Shown here: positions 7,750-14,085 of the stretch, in pieces
How positions within the stretch are numbered: the stretch's first letter is position 1
How the letters are laid out: each line of letters begins with the position of its first letter
Origin: M55B165 sp964423265
Lineage (GTDB): Bacteria > Actinomycetota > Humimicrobiia > Humimicrobiales > Humimicrobiaceae
Assembly (NCBI GenBank): GCA_964423265.1
Contig: CAYREF010000049.1
Span: 1-14,085 of the forward strand
Reading direction: 5' to 3'
DNA: 14,085 nucleotides
The notes under the pieces: generated by a model
What the model was told of the DNA's origin: nothing
The model's database searches: none
What the model saw: the letters and a program-made list of their open reading frames with translations, nothing else
Program-made: the position numbers and the translations under genes

Positions 7750-10344
7750 ATGCAAATAGATAAATTTACAATAAAAGCACAGGAGGCTCTTTCCAGAGCA
7801 CAAAGGATTGCCTCAGAGCATGGACATCAAAGTATTGAAGATGTGCATGTAATGGCTGCACTGCTTGAAGATAGTAAGAATATAATAAATCCAATTCTCA
7901 AGAAATTGGAAATAAACATAGATGATTTGAAAAATGAACTAGCAGAAATAATTGAGAAGTTGCCAAAAGTGTCAGGGGGAGGTACACAGATATATATCAG
8001 CCCCCAGCTTAATGAGATATTAGATAATGCATTTAAAGAGGCAGAAAGCTTGAAGGATGATTATGTAAGTACGGAGCATATATTAATATCTATGGCTGAG
8101 AGCCCTGGTAGAGTGGGGAATATTTTAAAATCCCATGGAGCAGATAAAGATATGATTTACAGCATACTGGTAAATATAAGGGGCAGCCAGAGGGTCACAG
8201 ATCAAAGTCCTGAAGAAAAATACCAGGCACTTAAAAGATATGGAAAGGACATTACTGAACTTGCTAGAAAAGGAAAACTTGACCCGGTGATAGGAAGGGA
8301 TGACGAAATAAGAAGGGTTATCCAGGTATTATCCAGAAGGACTAAAAACAACCCTGTTCTTATAGGAGACCCAGGAGTAGGGAAAACAGCAATTGTTGAA
8401 GGTTTGGCCCAAAGGATAGTAACCGGAGATGTACCTGAAGGCTTGAAAGACAAAAAGGTTATTTCCCTTGATATGGGTTCAATTGTTGCAGGAGCTAAAT
8501 ACCGGGGTGAATTTGAGGATAGGTTAAAAGCAGTGCTGAAGGAAATCTCTAAGTCGGAAGGAAATATAATAATGTTTATAGATGAGCTGCATACTGTAGT
8601 TGGAGCCGGAGCAGCTGAAGGGGCTGTAGATGCTTCCAATATGCTAAAGCCCATGTTGGCTAGGGGTGAATTGCATGCAATTGGAGCTACTACCCTGGAT
8701 GAATATAGGAAACACATAGAAAAAGATGCTGCCCTTGAAAGAAGGTTTCAGCCAGTAATTATAAATGAACCTTCTGTAGAAGACACTATCTCGATTCTTA
8801 GGGGGATCAGGGAAAAATATGAGGTGCACCACGGAGTCAGGATAAAAGATGCAGCATTAATTTCTGCTGCCGTGCTTTCAAACAGGTATATATCAGATAG
8901 GTATTTGCCAGACAAAGCTATAGATTTGATAGATGAGGCAGCTTCAAGATTAAGGATTGAAATAGACAGCATGCCCACAGAAATTGACGAAATTGAGAGA
9001 AGGATAAAACAATTAGAGATAGAGGAGCAGGCGCTAAAAAAAGAAAAGGACAAGGGTTCTAAAAATAGAATGAAAAAGCTTCAGAAGGAGCTTTCTGACT
9101 TAAAAGAGAAAAGTAATGCCATGAAAGCGCATTGGAATGAAGAAAAAGAGGTTATACAAAAGATTAGAAGCCTAAAAGAAGAAATTGACCGTACAAAGAC
9201 AGAAGCTGAAAAAGCTGAAAGGAATACAGATTTACAGAAAGCGGCTGAGCTGAGGTATGGAAAATTACTTGAACTGCAAAAGAAGCTGGAGAAAGAAAAC
9301 AAGAGATTAGCCGAACTCCAAAAGGACGAAAAAATGTTAAAAGAAGAAGTTGAGGAAGAGGACATTGCTGAAACAGTTTCTAAATGGACTGGAATACCTG
9401 TCTCCAGGTTGATGGAAGCAGAAATTGAAAAACTTGTACATATGGAAGAAAGGCTAAAACAACGGGTAGTGGGACAAGATGAAGCAATTACTGCAGTTTC
9501 TAATGCCATTAGAAGAGCAAGAGCAGGACTCCAGGACCCTAATAGGCCTATAGGCTCATTTATATTTCTTGGGCCTACAGGGGTAGGTAAAACAGAACTG
9601 TCTAAGGCTTTAGCAGAATTTATGTTTGATGATGAAAGGGCTATGGTAAGGCTTGACATGTCAGAATATATGGAAAAGCATACAGTATCCAGGCTTATAG
9701 GTGCCCCTCCAGGCTATGTTGGTTATGAAGAAGGAGGATACCTTACAGAAGCCATAAGGAGGAAACCTTACAGTGTCATATTATTGGATGAGATTGAAAA
9801 AGCTCATAATGATGTTTTTAACATACTGCTACAGATTATGGAGGACGGCAGGTTGACTGACGGGCATGGCAAGACGGTAGACTTTAAGAATGCCGTGATT
9901 ATTATGACCTCTAATATTGGCAGTCAATGGATAACTGACTTGAAACCCAAGGGTGGAGAAGAAGAAATGAAAAAAAGGGTAACCGGTGCCTTAAAAGATC
10001 ATTTTAAGCCCGAGTTTTTAAACAGGGTTGATGACATTATCATATTCCACCGTTTGGGTATTGAACAAATTAAAAATATAGTTGACATACAAATAAAGGA
10101 TTTAGAAAAAGTGCTAAAAGAGAAAAAACTTACCATCGAGGTTACCGGTGGAGCAAGAGAGCTTTTGGCCAAGGAAGGGTTTGATCCTGTTTATGGCGCA
10201 AGGCCCCTAAAAAGGGTTATCCAGAAGGAAATACAGAATGTACTGGCCATGAAACTGCTAAATAGTGAAATTAAAGAAGGAGACCACGTAGTAGTGGGAA
10301 CAACAGGTCCTGAAGGCAAAAAGCTTAAATTTGACACTAAATAA
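7750..10344 (+). CDS. clpB: ATP-dependent disaggregase ClpB (Hsp104 family)
   Basis: Full-length ClpB of 864 residues. Order of parts: N-terminal Clp_N repeats (1-145); first AAA+ module with Walker A GDPGVGKT (206-213), pore loop YRG (251-253), Walker B IIMFIDE (273-279) and arginine finger pair 331-332; a long coiled-coil middle domain (about 405-535); second AAA+ module with Walker A GPTGVGKT (608-615), pore loop GYVGYEEG (655-662), Walker B VILLDE (676-681) and sensor-2 GAR (816-818). The middle domain separates it from ClpA and ClpC; no ClpP-binding loop is evident. It threads aggregated proteins through its hexameric pore and passes them to DnaK. It sits 16 bases after the J-protein gene with GAGGTG as ribosome site and closes the chaperone part of the operon. 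Confidence 0.98.
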   Translation: MQIDKFTIKAQEALSRAQRIASEHGHQSIEDVHVMAALLEDSKNIINPILKKLEINIDDLKNELAEIIEKLPKVSGGGTQIYISPQLNEILDNAFKEAESLKDDYVSTEHILISMAESPGRVGNILKSHGADKDMIYSILVNIRGSQRVTDQSPEEKYQALKRYGKDITELARKGKLDPVIGRDDEIRRVIQVLSRRTKNNPVLIGDPGVGKTAIVEGLAQRIVTGDVPEGLKDKKVISLDMGSIVAGAKYRGEFEDRLKAVLKEISKSEGNIIMFIDELHTVVGAGAAEGAVDASNMLKPMLARGELHAIGATTLDEYRKHIEKDAALERRFQPVIINEPSVEDTISILRGIREKYEVHHGVRIKDAALISAAVLSNRYISDRYLPDKAIDLIDEAASRLRIEIDSMPTEIDEIERRIKQLEIEEQALKKEKDKGSKNRMKKLQKELSDLKEKSNAMKAHWNEEKEVIQKIRSLKEEIDRTKTEAEKAERNTDLQKAAELRYGKLLELQKKLEKENKRLAELQKDEKMLKEEVEEEDIAETVSKWTGIPVSRLMEAEIEKLVHMEERLKQRVVGQDEAITAVSNAIRRARAGLQDPNRPIGSFIFLGPTGVGKTELSKALAEFMFDDERAMVRLDMSEYMEKHTVSRLIGAPPGYVGYEEGGYLTEAIRRKPYSVILLDEIEKAHNDVFNILLQIMEDGRLTDGHGKTVDFKNAVIIMTSNIGSQWITDLKPKGGEEEMKKRVTGALKDHFKPEFLNRVDDIIIFHRLGIEQIKNIVDIQIKDLEKVLKEKKLTIEVTGGARELLAKEGFDPVYGARPLKRVIQKEIQNVLAMKLLNSEIKEGDHVVVGTTGPEGKKLKFDTK

Positions 10345-10350
10345 AACTTT

Positions 10351-10372
10351 GTGCCCATGTTAAAATGGGCAC
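10351..10372 (+). terminator. Hairpin after clpB
   Basis: GTGCCCAT (10351-10358) pairs perfectly with ATGGGCAC (10365-10372) around a six-base loop, and flanking T/A and G-T pairs can lengthen the stem by up to three. It begins six bases after the clpB stop. No T-run follows, so termination may be partial; the next gene starts only 28 bases later. The core TGCCCAT...TTAAAA...ATGGGCA matches the hairpin after hsp20. Confidence 0.5.
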
Positions 10373-10399
10373 GAATGTTAATCTATCTAATGGGAGAAT

Positions 10400-10924
10400 A
10401 TGGAAACTATTTTATGGGCAGGATTAATTTTTATTGGTAGGGTGGTTGATGTTACCCTGGGTACAATCAGATTTAACATGATTATCAGGCGGCGGAAAAT
10501 CTTTGCTGCCGTGGTTGGCTTTTTTGAAGTCAGCATTTTTATTGCTGTTATAGCGAGAGTAGTGCAGGACATAAATAATTTTTACGGCATTCTCTCTTAT
10601 GGGGCTGGGTTTGCTGTAGGTACTTTAGTGGGCATAAAGATTGCTGAAAAACTCTCAAGGGACCTGGTTAGTACAAATATTATTTCTAAGAATAATAGTA
10701 AAGAAGTTGAGAACATGCTAAGGGAAGAAGGATTTGGTGCTACCTGTTATAGCGGGAGCGGTAAAGAAGGTAATGTAAGGATAATAAATGTAATATGCCG
10801 GGAAAAAAATTTATCAAGGGTAAACAAAATTATTTTCAGCATAGATCCCAAGGCTTTTATAACTTCTCATACCCTGGAAGGATACCGGGGAGGCTATGTT
10901 TACGGGCTGAAGGGAAAAAAATAG
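10400..10924 (+). CDS. UPF0316 membrane protein with C-terminal DUF2179 domain
   Basis: A 174-residue protein that looks like the UPF0316 family (DUF5698 followed by DUF2179). Hydrophobic segments lie at about 3-22, 33-55 and 62-82, with a positive RRRK patch after the first. This is followed by a soluble C-terminal domain (about 95-170) of the type that recurs in YitT-like membrane proteins and ends with the typical GYRGGYVYG-like stretch. The ribosome site GGGAG is unusually close to the ATG (three bases). The function of the family is unknown. It lies 55 bases after clpB, beyond a hairpin, so it may be co-transcribed only by read-through. There is no evidence that it takes part in the heat-shock response. 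Confidence 0.85.
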   Translation: METILWAGLIFIGRVVDVTLGTIRFNMIIRRRKIFAAVVGFFEVSIFIAVIARVVQDINNFYGILSYGAGFAVGTLVGIKIAEKLSRDLVSTNIISKNNSKEVENMLREEGFGATCYSGSGKEGNVRIINVICREKNLSRVNKIIFSIDPKAFITSHTLEGYRGGYVYGLKGKK

Positions 10925-11029
10925 CTACTTAATATATTTGGGATATTCCTTTCCTTTTACCGTTTTTTCGGATTCTTCCCCCAACTGGAAAAATTCCTCT
11001 TCTAGGGCTTTATTAATTTTTTCAAACCA
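10925..11029 (-). pseudogene. Remnant C-terminus of an unidentified gene
   Basis: The minus strand reads 34 codons from a Trp at 11029-11027 to a TAG at 10927-10925. The peptide is well formed and charged (begins WFEKINKALEEEFFQLG, ends EYPKYIK). The codon immediately upstream is TGA, and no ATG, GTG or well-placed ribosome site begins it. It runs tail-to-tail into the UPF0316 gene with no spacer. It looks like the broken end of a gene, but I do not recognise the family, and a chance open stretch cannot be excluded. Confidence 0.35.
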
Positions 11030-11164
11030 TCATGCATTAAAGAACCATAAAATACAAGGCAACTAAACCCGAATTGGGGAAGTAAAAGAAGCCCCAGACT
11101 TCACTCGAGCCATTACTCTATATATTTACGCAATTACGTATATATTACATAGTATTAGGTAGGT

Positions 11165-11641
11165 CCTTGGAGATAGTGATGGATGAAAGTACAGAAAAAA
11201 ACTTGCACAAACAAACTAAATTTTCTTGATTTAAATATTATTACTAACTCTCCGGCCATTCTATGCAAGTCGTTAAAGTATCCTGATATAAAAATTATTT
11301 CTACCGCGGTGAGCTGAAAGCTTGATTTAACATGTATTGCGGCAAATGGGTAGTGGAATTTTTAGAAAATATTAATATTGATATGGCTTTCATCTCAACC
11401 GCGGGAATATCCAATAAGCATATGTTGACTACCTCAAATAAATAAATGAGTATATTCTTAACAAAATATTTGAAAAATCAAAAATATAAACCTGCTTGCA
11501 GGTAGCAGTAAATTTTTTAAAACAGCTATGTTGAATATAAGAAAGATAAAAAATTGCAATAGAATTATTACAGATAAAGATATTAATAAAGGCTTGACTA
11601 TGGGAATAAAAAATTTATATGGTATTGAAATAATATATTAG
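11165..11641 (+). pseudogene. Decayed DeoR-family transcriptional regulator (effector-domain part)
   Basis: Segments in shifting frames line up in order with the sugar-phosphate-sensing domain of DeoR regulators. Around 11183-11215 there is a DESTEK-type stretch matching the DxGTT phosphate loop. NIITNSPAILCKSL matches the iTNS motif (about 11233-11275). NINIDMAFISTAGIS matches the iDkaFiStsGi motif (about 11370-11415). An intact tail from about 11490 to TAG 11639-11641 contains LLAGSSKFFK and RIITDKDI, the LaDSSKf and iITD motifs. Several frameshifts and stops (for example TGA at 11315-11317 and TAA at 11442-11444) separate them, and no helix-turn-helix domain is recognisable upstream. Positions 11030-11164 show nothing identifiable. 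DeoR regulators often control sugar-phosphate genes, so it may once have regulated the nearby amino-sugar pair; that link is speculation. The 5' boundary is approximate. Confidence 0.75.
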
Positions 11642-11675
11642 TTTAAAAACAAAAAAAGAGGAAAATGAAGTATAC

Positions 11676-11798
11676 CCACCGATGTCGTAGTTATGGTGGA
11701 TGATACTGCTTGCGGGGCTGCTACCGGGGTTTCTGAAAAAGGTCTCGATTGTATAATAGTTTATAAAACTCGCCCTCGAAGGTCAGGCGAAACTCCAT
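11676..11798 (-). pseudogene. Remnant of a small conserved hypothetical protein (MEFRLT-type)
   Basis: On the minus strand ATG 11798 opens MEFRLTFEGEFYKLL and runs 25 codons to TAG at 11723-11721. The same frame continues as QPRKQYHPP, a TAA (11693-11691), then LRHRW. From memory, a family of small uncharacterised bacterial proteins begins MEFRLTYEG and has a later motif like RKxFHPQLxxLW. Here the two motifs appear in order, with stops in the gap. I could not check this against a database. The function of that family is unknown. The plus-strand reading of the same bases gives a longer open frame starting at 11693, but it has no ribosome site or family resemblance. Confidence 0.4.
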
Positions 11799-11861
11799 GC
11801 GCTTTATGGAGTATCCAGGCTCCATTTTGCCTCAGGGGAGAGATGAAAGAGACTCCCCTGA
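11771..11861. repeat. Cluster of hairpins downstream of the PIG-L gene
   Basis: Consecutive inverted repeats occur within 91 bases: CGCC/GGCG (11771-11774, 11786-11789), ACTCCAT/ATGGAGT (11792-11798, 11806-11812), AGGC/GCCT (11817-11820, 11829-11832) and TCAGGGGAG/CTCCCCTGA (11832-11840, 11853-11861). The last begins 38 bases past the PIG-L stop on the minus strand and could end that transcript, although no T-run follows. The patch is visibly richer in G and C than its surroundings. It matches no riboswitch consensus I know. Confidence 0.4.
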
Positions 11862-11898
11862 TCAATTATTTGAAAATAAATATAATTATTTTCAATTT

Positions 11899-12600
11899 TT
11901 ATGGTAATACCCTTTTAGTTAATCCCTGTGGATACATTTTTTGCTGTACAAATGCTTCTGCATAAGGCACTGCTGCTTGGAATCCTCTAAATTCTGCTAC
12001 TGTCTTTATAAAATCGGGCGCTTTGCAATTATGCATATCTTCAAGCCAGCCAAGCTGTGACTGCATTTTTAGCATCATCTCTATTTTTGTATCAATGGTA
12101 TCTGTTATGTCAACATATTCCTGTGGCTCAAAATTTATTCCAGCTAATGTGTCCATGTAATACAGGTATGGGAGTTTAGTTGAAGCATCATATTCTGTTT
12201 TCCATAACTTAAGATTTGCAAGATAAGTTGCTTCAAATACCAGCTTGCTGGTATTAACATGGTCAGAATGGTAATCATTTGGAGAATGCGTGATAATAAG
12301 GTTGGGGTCCGCTTGCCTTATTACATCTATTATTCTTTCCCTTGATTTTAAATCCACTACCACTTCCCCATCTGATATTCCAGCCCATAAAGGTGTAGCT
12401 CCTATCACTTTTGCTGATTTTTTGGCTTCCTTATCCCTAATCTTTGCAATTTCTTTAGATGTGTGTTCTAAGCTTCCCTTATTTCCGTCACAAACATGAC
12501 ACATGTATACTTCATTTCCTTCTTTTGCATAGCGCGCAAGCGTTCCTGCGCATAGTATCTCTAGGTCATCTGGGTGAGCTCCTACTGCTAAAACTTTCAA
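11899..12600 (-). CDS. PIG-L (LmbE-like) family N-acetylglucosamine deacetylase
   Basis: Zinc-dependent de-N-acetylase of 233 residues. The start is taken as TTG 12600, giving MKVLAVGAHPDDLE, the usual opening of the family. GGAGGTG ends six bases upstream, whereas an alternative GTG at 12609 lies inside that ribosome site. The first metal and catalytic motif AHPDD is at residues 8-12 and the second, HSDH with the third metal-binding His, at 111-114. Family members remove acetyl groups from GlcNAc-containing substrates: GlcNAc-inositol, BshB-type GlcNAc-malate, diacetylchitobiose. There is no signal peptide, so it acts in the cytosol. It lies 43 bases downstream of a NagB-fold gene on the same strand, suggesting deacetylation of an amino sugar or its phosphate before deamination. 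The exact substrate is not determinable; a bacillithiol or mycothiol role is possible but no other such gene is nearby. Confidence 0.88.
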   Translation of the reverse strand: MKVLAVGAHPDDLEILCAGTLARYAKEGNEVYMCHVCDGNKGSLEHTSKEIAKIRDKEAKKSAKVIGATPLWAGISDGEVVVDLKSRERIIDVIRQADPNLIITHSPNDYHSDHVNTSKLVFEATYLANLKLWKTEYDASTKLPYLYYMDTLAGINFEPQEYVDITDTIDTKIEMMLKMQSQLGWLEDMHNCKAPDFIKTVAEFRGFQAAVPYAEAFVQQKMYPQGLTKRVLP

Positions 12601-12643
12601 TATTAACACCTCCGCTAGTTGTAATAAATATAATTATATTTTA

Positions 12644-13579
12644 TTAGTGCATTCCTGATTCAGAATCAAATTTTTCTAAAGCAGGTCTAAAAAAGTTAAA
12701 AATTACACTTGGGTGACTAGCAAGTAAAGACATTGGAACGGATGTATCCATTATCTTTTTTGAAATCATATATGTTGTCAAACGCATCCCGAATGAGTTA
12801 TCGTGTACTCCCGCATGCCAAATAGAAACATTTTCAGATTTCCAAGTTTCGGTTGGACCAACAGTTAAAGCAGAAGACGGGATTTTATATATTTCTCCAC
12901 CACTGGAAGTTCTAGCGTTTTGTAGTAAAGTTAATGGATGTAAATTAACAATTCTTGCCGAAAGCTTTTTGTAATCTTCTGGGGAAGGAGGATTTTCCTT
13001 ATATTCTCCTTTTCGTTTTACCGGATCATTAAAAGCCCAGTGCTTAGTTTCTCCTTGGCCGCCTTGCATTAATAAACATTTTATTTGGTTATAAGATTTA
13101 GAATATTCTTTTAAATTTTTAACAGTAGGAAAATGTAAATTTTCTAAAGGCATTTTTAGATCTTCTCTTATTTTGTTATACCAAAGATCCATATTAGTTT
13201 TTTTGAAACTTAATGGATTATTGGTATTTACCTCTTTACCATTAATACACCATTCATCCATTGCCCAAAAGTGACCATCTTTTATATTAATATCTAGGTC
13301 ATTCACAATTTTTGCAACTAAAGGCAATTGCTCAACAGGCCCTATTGGTCCGCAAATACCTTTCGGGTTGTCAGAAGTAGATTTACGACATACCTGGATG
13401 TATTCTAATGCTTCTGCGGTATAGAAAGATTCAATAGTATCAAAAAATCTTATCTTAAAACCATTTCTAGATAAATTTTTTATATCTTTAGTTTTAAGTT
13501 TTGCAGCCTCTATTAAAATATCTTTATCTAATGTGGTGTAGTCCCACCAGTCTGGTGCAATCTTGCTAATATTTCTCAT
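12644..13579 (-). CDS. NagB/glucosamine-6-phosphate isomerase-like protein
   Basis: A 311-residue protein whose second two-thirds follow the NagB fold. GPIGPVEQ (77-84) stands for the phosphate loop. FWAMDEW (104-110) matches the FNMDEY motif with the catalytic Asp at 108. GGQGETKHWAFNDP (173-186) matches G-x-G-x-DGHIAFNEP. LTVGPTETW (238-246) and SLLASHP (284-290) match the closing strands. The N-terminal 50 residues (with PDWWDYTTLD) are extra compared with E. coli NagB. The active-site loop differs: DGH is replaced by GETKH, two residues longer. It may isomerise and deaminate an amino-sugar phosphate, or a related substrate. ATG 13579 has GGAGA seven bases upstream. It is the first gene of a pair with the PIG-L deacetylase. 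Fold assignment is firm, reaction inferred. Confidence 0.8.
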   Translation of the reverse strand: MRNISKIAPDWWDYTTLDKDILIEAAKLKTKDIKNLSRNGFKIRFFDTIESFYTAEALEYIQVCRKSTSDNPKGICGPIGPVEQLPLVAKIVNDLDINIKDGHFWAMDEWCINGKEVNTNNPLSFKKTNMDLWYNKIREDLKMPLENLHFPTVKNLKEYSKSYNQIKCLLMQGGQGETKHWAFNDPVKRKGEYKENPPSPEDYKKLSARIVNLHPLTLLQNARTSSGGEIYKIPSSALTVGPTETWKSENVSIWHAGVHDNSFGMRLTTYMISKKIMDTSVPMSLLASHPSVIFNFFRPALEKFDSESGMH

Positions 13580-13614
13580 AAAAATTTCTCCAAGTTTATT
13601 TGCAATATATGAAA

Positions 13615-13643
13615 ATTATAATTAAATTAATTAAATTAATAAA
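13615..13643 (-). promoter_or_regulatory. Possible promoter of the amino-sugar gene pair
   Basis: A perfect TATAAT on the minus strand (13620-13615) lies 36 bases upstream of the NagB-like ATG. The -35 position 17 bases further up (13643-13638) reads TTTATT, a poor match. The surrounding AT repeats (TTAATTAAAT-type, 13620-13655) make chance matches likely. Confidence 0.35.
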
Positions 13644-13706
13644 GTATTAATTAGCTATCTAAGCTTGGTGCTTACAGTTCAACTCCCTCCAGGAATAAAC
13701 TTAATA

Positions 13707-13975
13707 TTATGGTGATAATGATAAAAAGTCACCATATTTATATAAAAGATCACAAGGTTTTAAACCTCTGGTTCTATAACCTTGATGTGTTCTTTAGAAA
13801 TTATAAAAATATAGAAACTTGCTCAAATCATCTTAAAGCTGCTAAATATTTTTTTAAGCACGGAAGGCTGGTAGAATTCTTCTAAGATAGCCCTTTTAGA
13901 ATCTTTCTACAAATCCATTGGTTAAGGGATGCCTAACTTTAGTGTAGTGGTGCTCGATAGAGGTACTGTCAAATG
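13707..13975 (-). pseudogene. Decayed IS481-like transposase, C-terminal part of the integrase core
   Basis: The minus strand reads SIEHHYTKVRHPLTNGFVERF (about 13961-13899), a close match to the HRYTKVRHPWTNGxVERF stretch that holds the catalytic Glu of IS481/IS3-type DDE transposases. A stop follows at once (TAA), then GYLRRI, three more stops, and KFLYFYNF-stop-RTHQGYRTRGLKPCDLLY, the typical C-terminal motif. It ends at TAA 13709-13707. The N-terminal two-thirds, including the first two catalytic Asp residues, are absent. An inverted repeat TATGGTGA/TCACCATA (13708-13715, 13729-13736) covers the 3' end. It lies directly upstream of the amino-sugar operon, so it marks an old insertion there. 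Terminal repeats and target duplications could not be identified. Confidence 0.75.
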
Positions 13976-14009
13976 TTGTGGATTAGGAATCACATACCCT
14001 CCAACATTT
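13971..14009. repeat. 8-bp inverted repeat beside the transposase remnant
   Basis: AAATGTTG (13971-13978) and CAACATTT (14002-14009) are perfect inverted copies 23 bases apart. The left copy lies where similarity to the transposase stops and the right copy just after the stop codon of the next coding tail. It could be a remnant of an element end or a terminator for that upstream gene. Confidence 0.3.
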
Positions 14010-14011
14010 CA

Positions 14012-14085
14012 TTAAGCAGCCACCCCCTCCTTTAGTTCTCCATCAACAAATTTTGCCCCATCCAGCACCTTTAAGATAAGCTTAT
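14012..14085 (-). CDS. Partial coding tail entering from the right edge (unidentified)
   Basis: The minus strand is open from the window edge for 23 codons to TAA 14014-14012. It ends VLDGAKFVDGELKEGVAA, a well-composed C-terminal peptide. I do not recognise the family. Because it abuts a transposase remnant it may itself belong to a mobile element or be broken. Sequence to the right is needed to judge it. Confidence 0.35.
   Translation of the reverse strand, partial: KLILKVLDGAKFVDGELKEGVAA

Noticed and set aside
11693..11965. Plus-strand open frame of 90 codons starting MVDDTACGAATG
   Set aside because: No ribosome site, no family resemblance, and it overlaps the antisense MEFRLT remnant, the hairpin cluster and the end of the PIG-L gene.
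12607..12609. GTG as the start of the PIG-L gene
   Set aside because: The codon is part of the GGAGGTG ribosome site; TTG nine bases downstream is correctly spaced and gives the standard N-terminus.
1..14085. CRISPR array, tRNA or rRNA genes
   Set aside because: No regularly spaced repeats and no tRNA- or rRNA-like stretches were seen on reading; a dedicated scan was not possible.

Overview
This is an AT-rich bacterial window. It carries a complete heat-shock chaperone operon, a two-gene ABC exporter and a two-gene amino-sugar cassette, separated by stretches of decayed genes. The host cannot be named from the sequence. A MerR-type HspR-like regulator in front of dnaK recalls Actinobacteria, Chloroflexi or Deinococcus-type heat-shock control. 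However, this DnaK has the extra segment near residues 78-100 that DnaKs of typical Gram-positive bacteria lack, and the base composition is too AT-rich for most Actinobacteria. An uncultured anaerobic lineage is a reasonable guess, no more.

Left third (1-3656, minus strand): two half-transporters overlap by ATGA and form a heterodimeric ABC exporter. The upstream subunit has no ATG, GTG or TTG in the frame that covers its first membrane segment. An ATT codon with a well-placed AAGGAG and a good promoter behind it is the best start. The degenerate nucleotide-site residues of the two subunits are complementary, as in TM287/288-type exporters.

Middle (3657-10924, plus strand): a divergent promoter region leads into hspR, dnaK, an Hsp20 gene, a zinc-finger-free DnaJ-type gene and clpB, then a UPF0316 membrane protein. 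The proteins make a chain from aggregate holding (Hsp20) through disaggregation (ClpB) to refolding (DnaK with its J-protein). No grpE is present. Hairpins with a shared TGCCCAT/ATGGGCA core follow hsp20 and clpB.

Right third (10925-14085): 10925-11898 holds no intact gene. It contains a coding remnant on the minus strand, a frameshifted DeoR-family regulator on the plus strand, a remnant of a small conserved hypothetical protein on the minus strand, and a cluster of hairpins. Next come an intact minus-strand pair, a NagB-fold sugar-phosphate isomerase/deaminase-like gene followed by a PIG-L deacetylase with a corrected TTG start, probably acting together on an N-acetylated amino sugar. The window ends in the decayed 3' half of an IS481-like transposase and another coding tail that runs up to the right edge.
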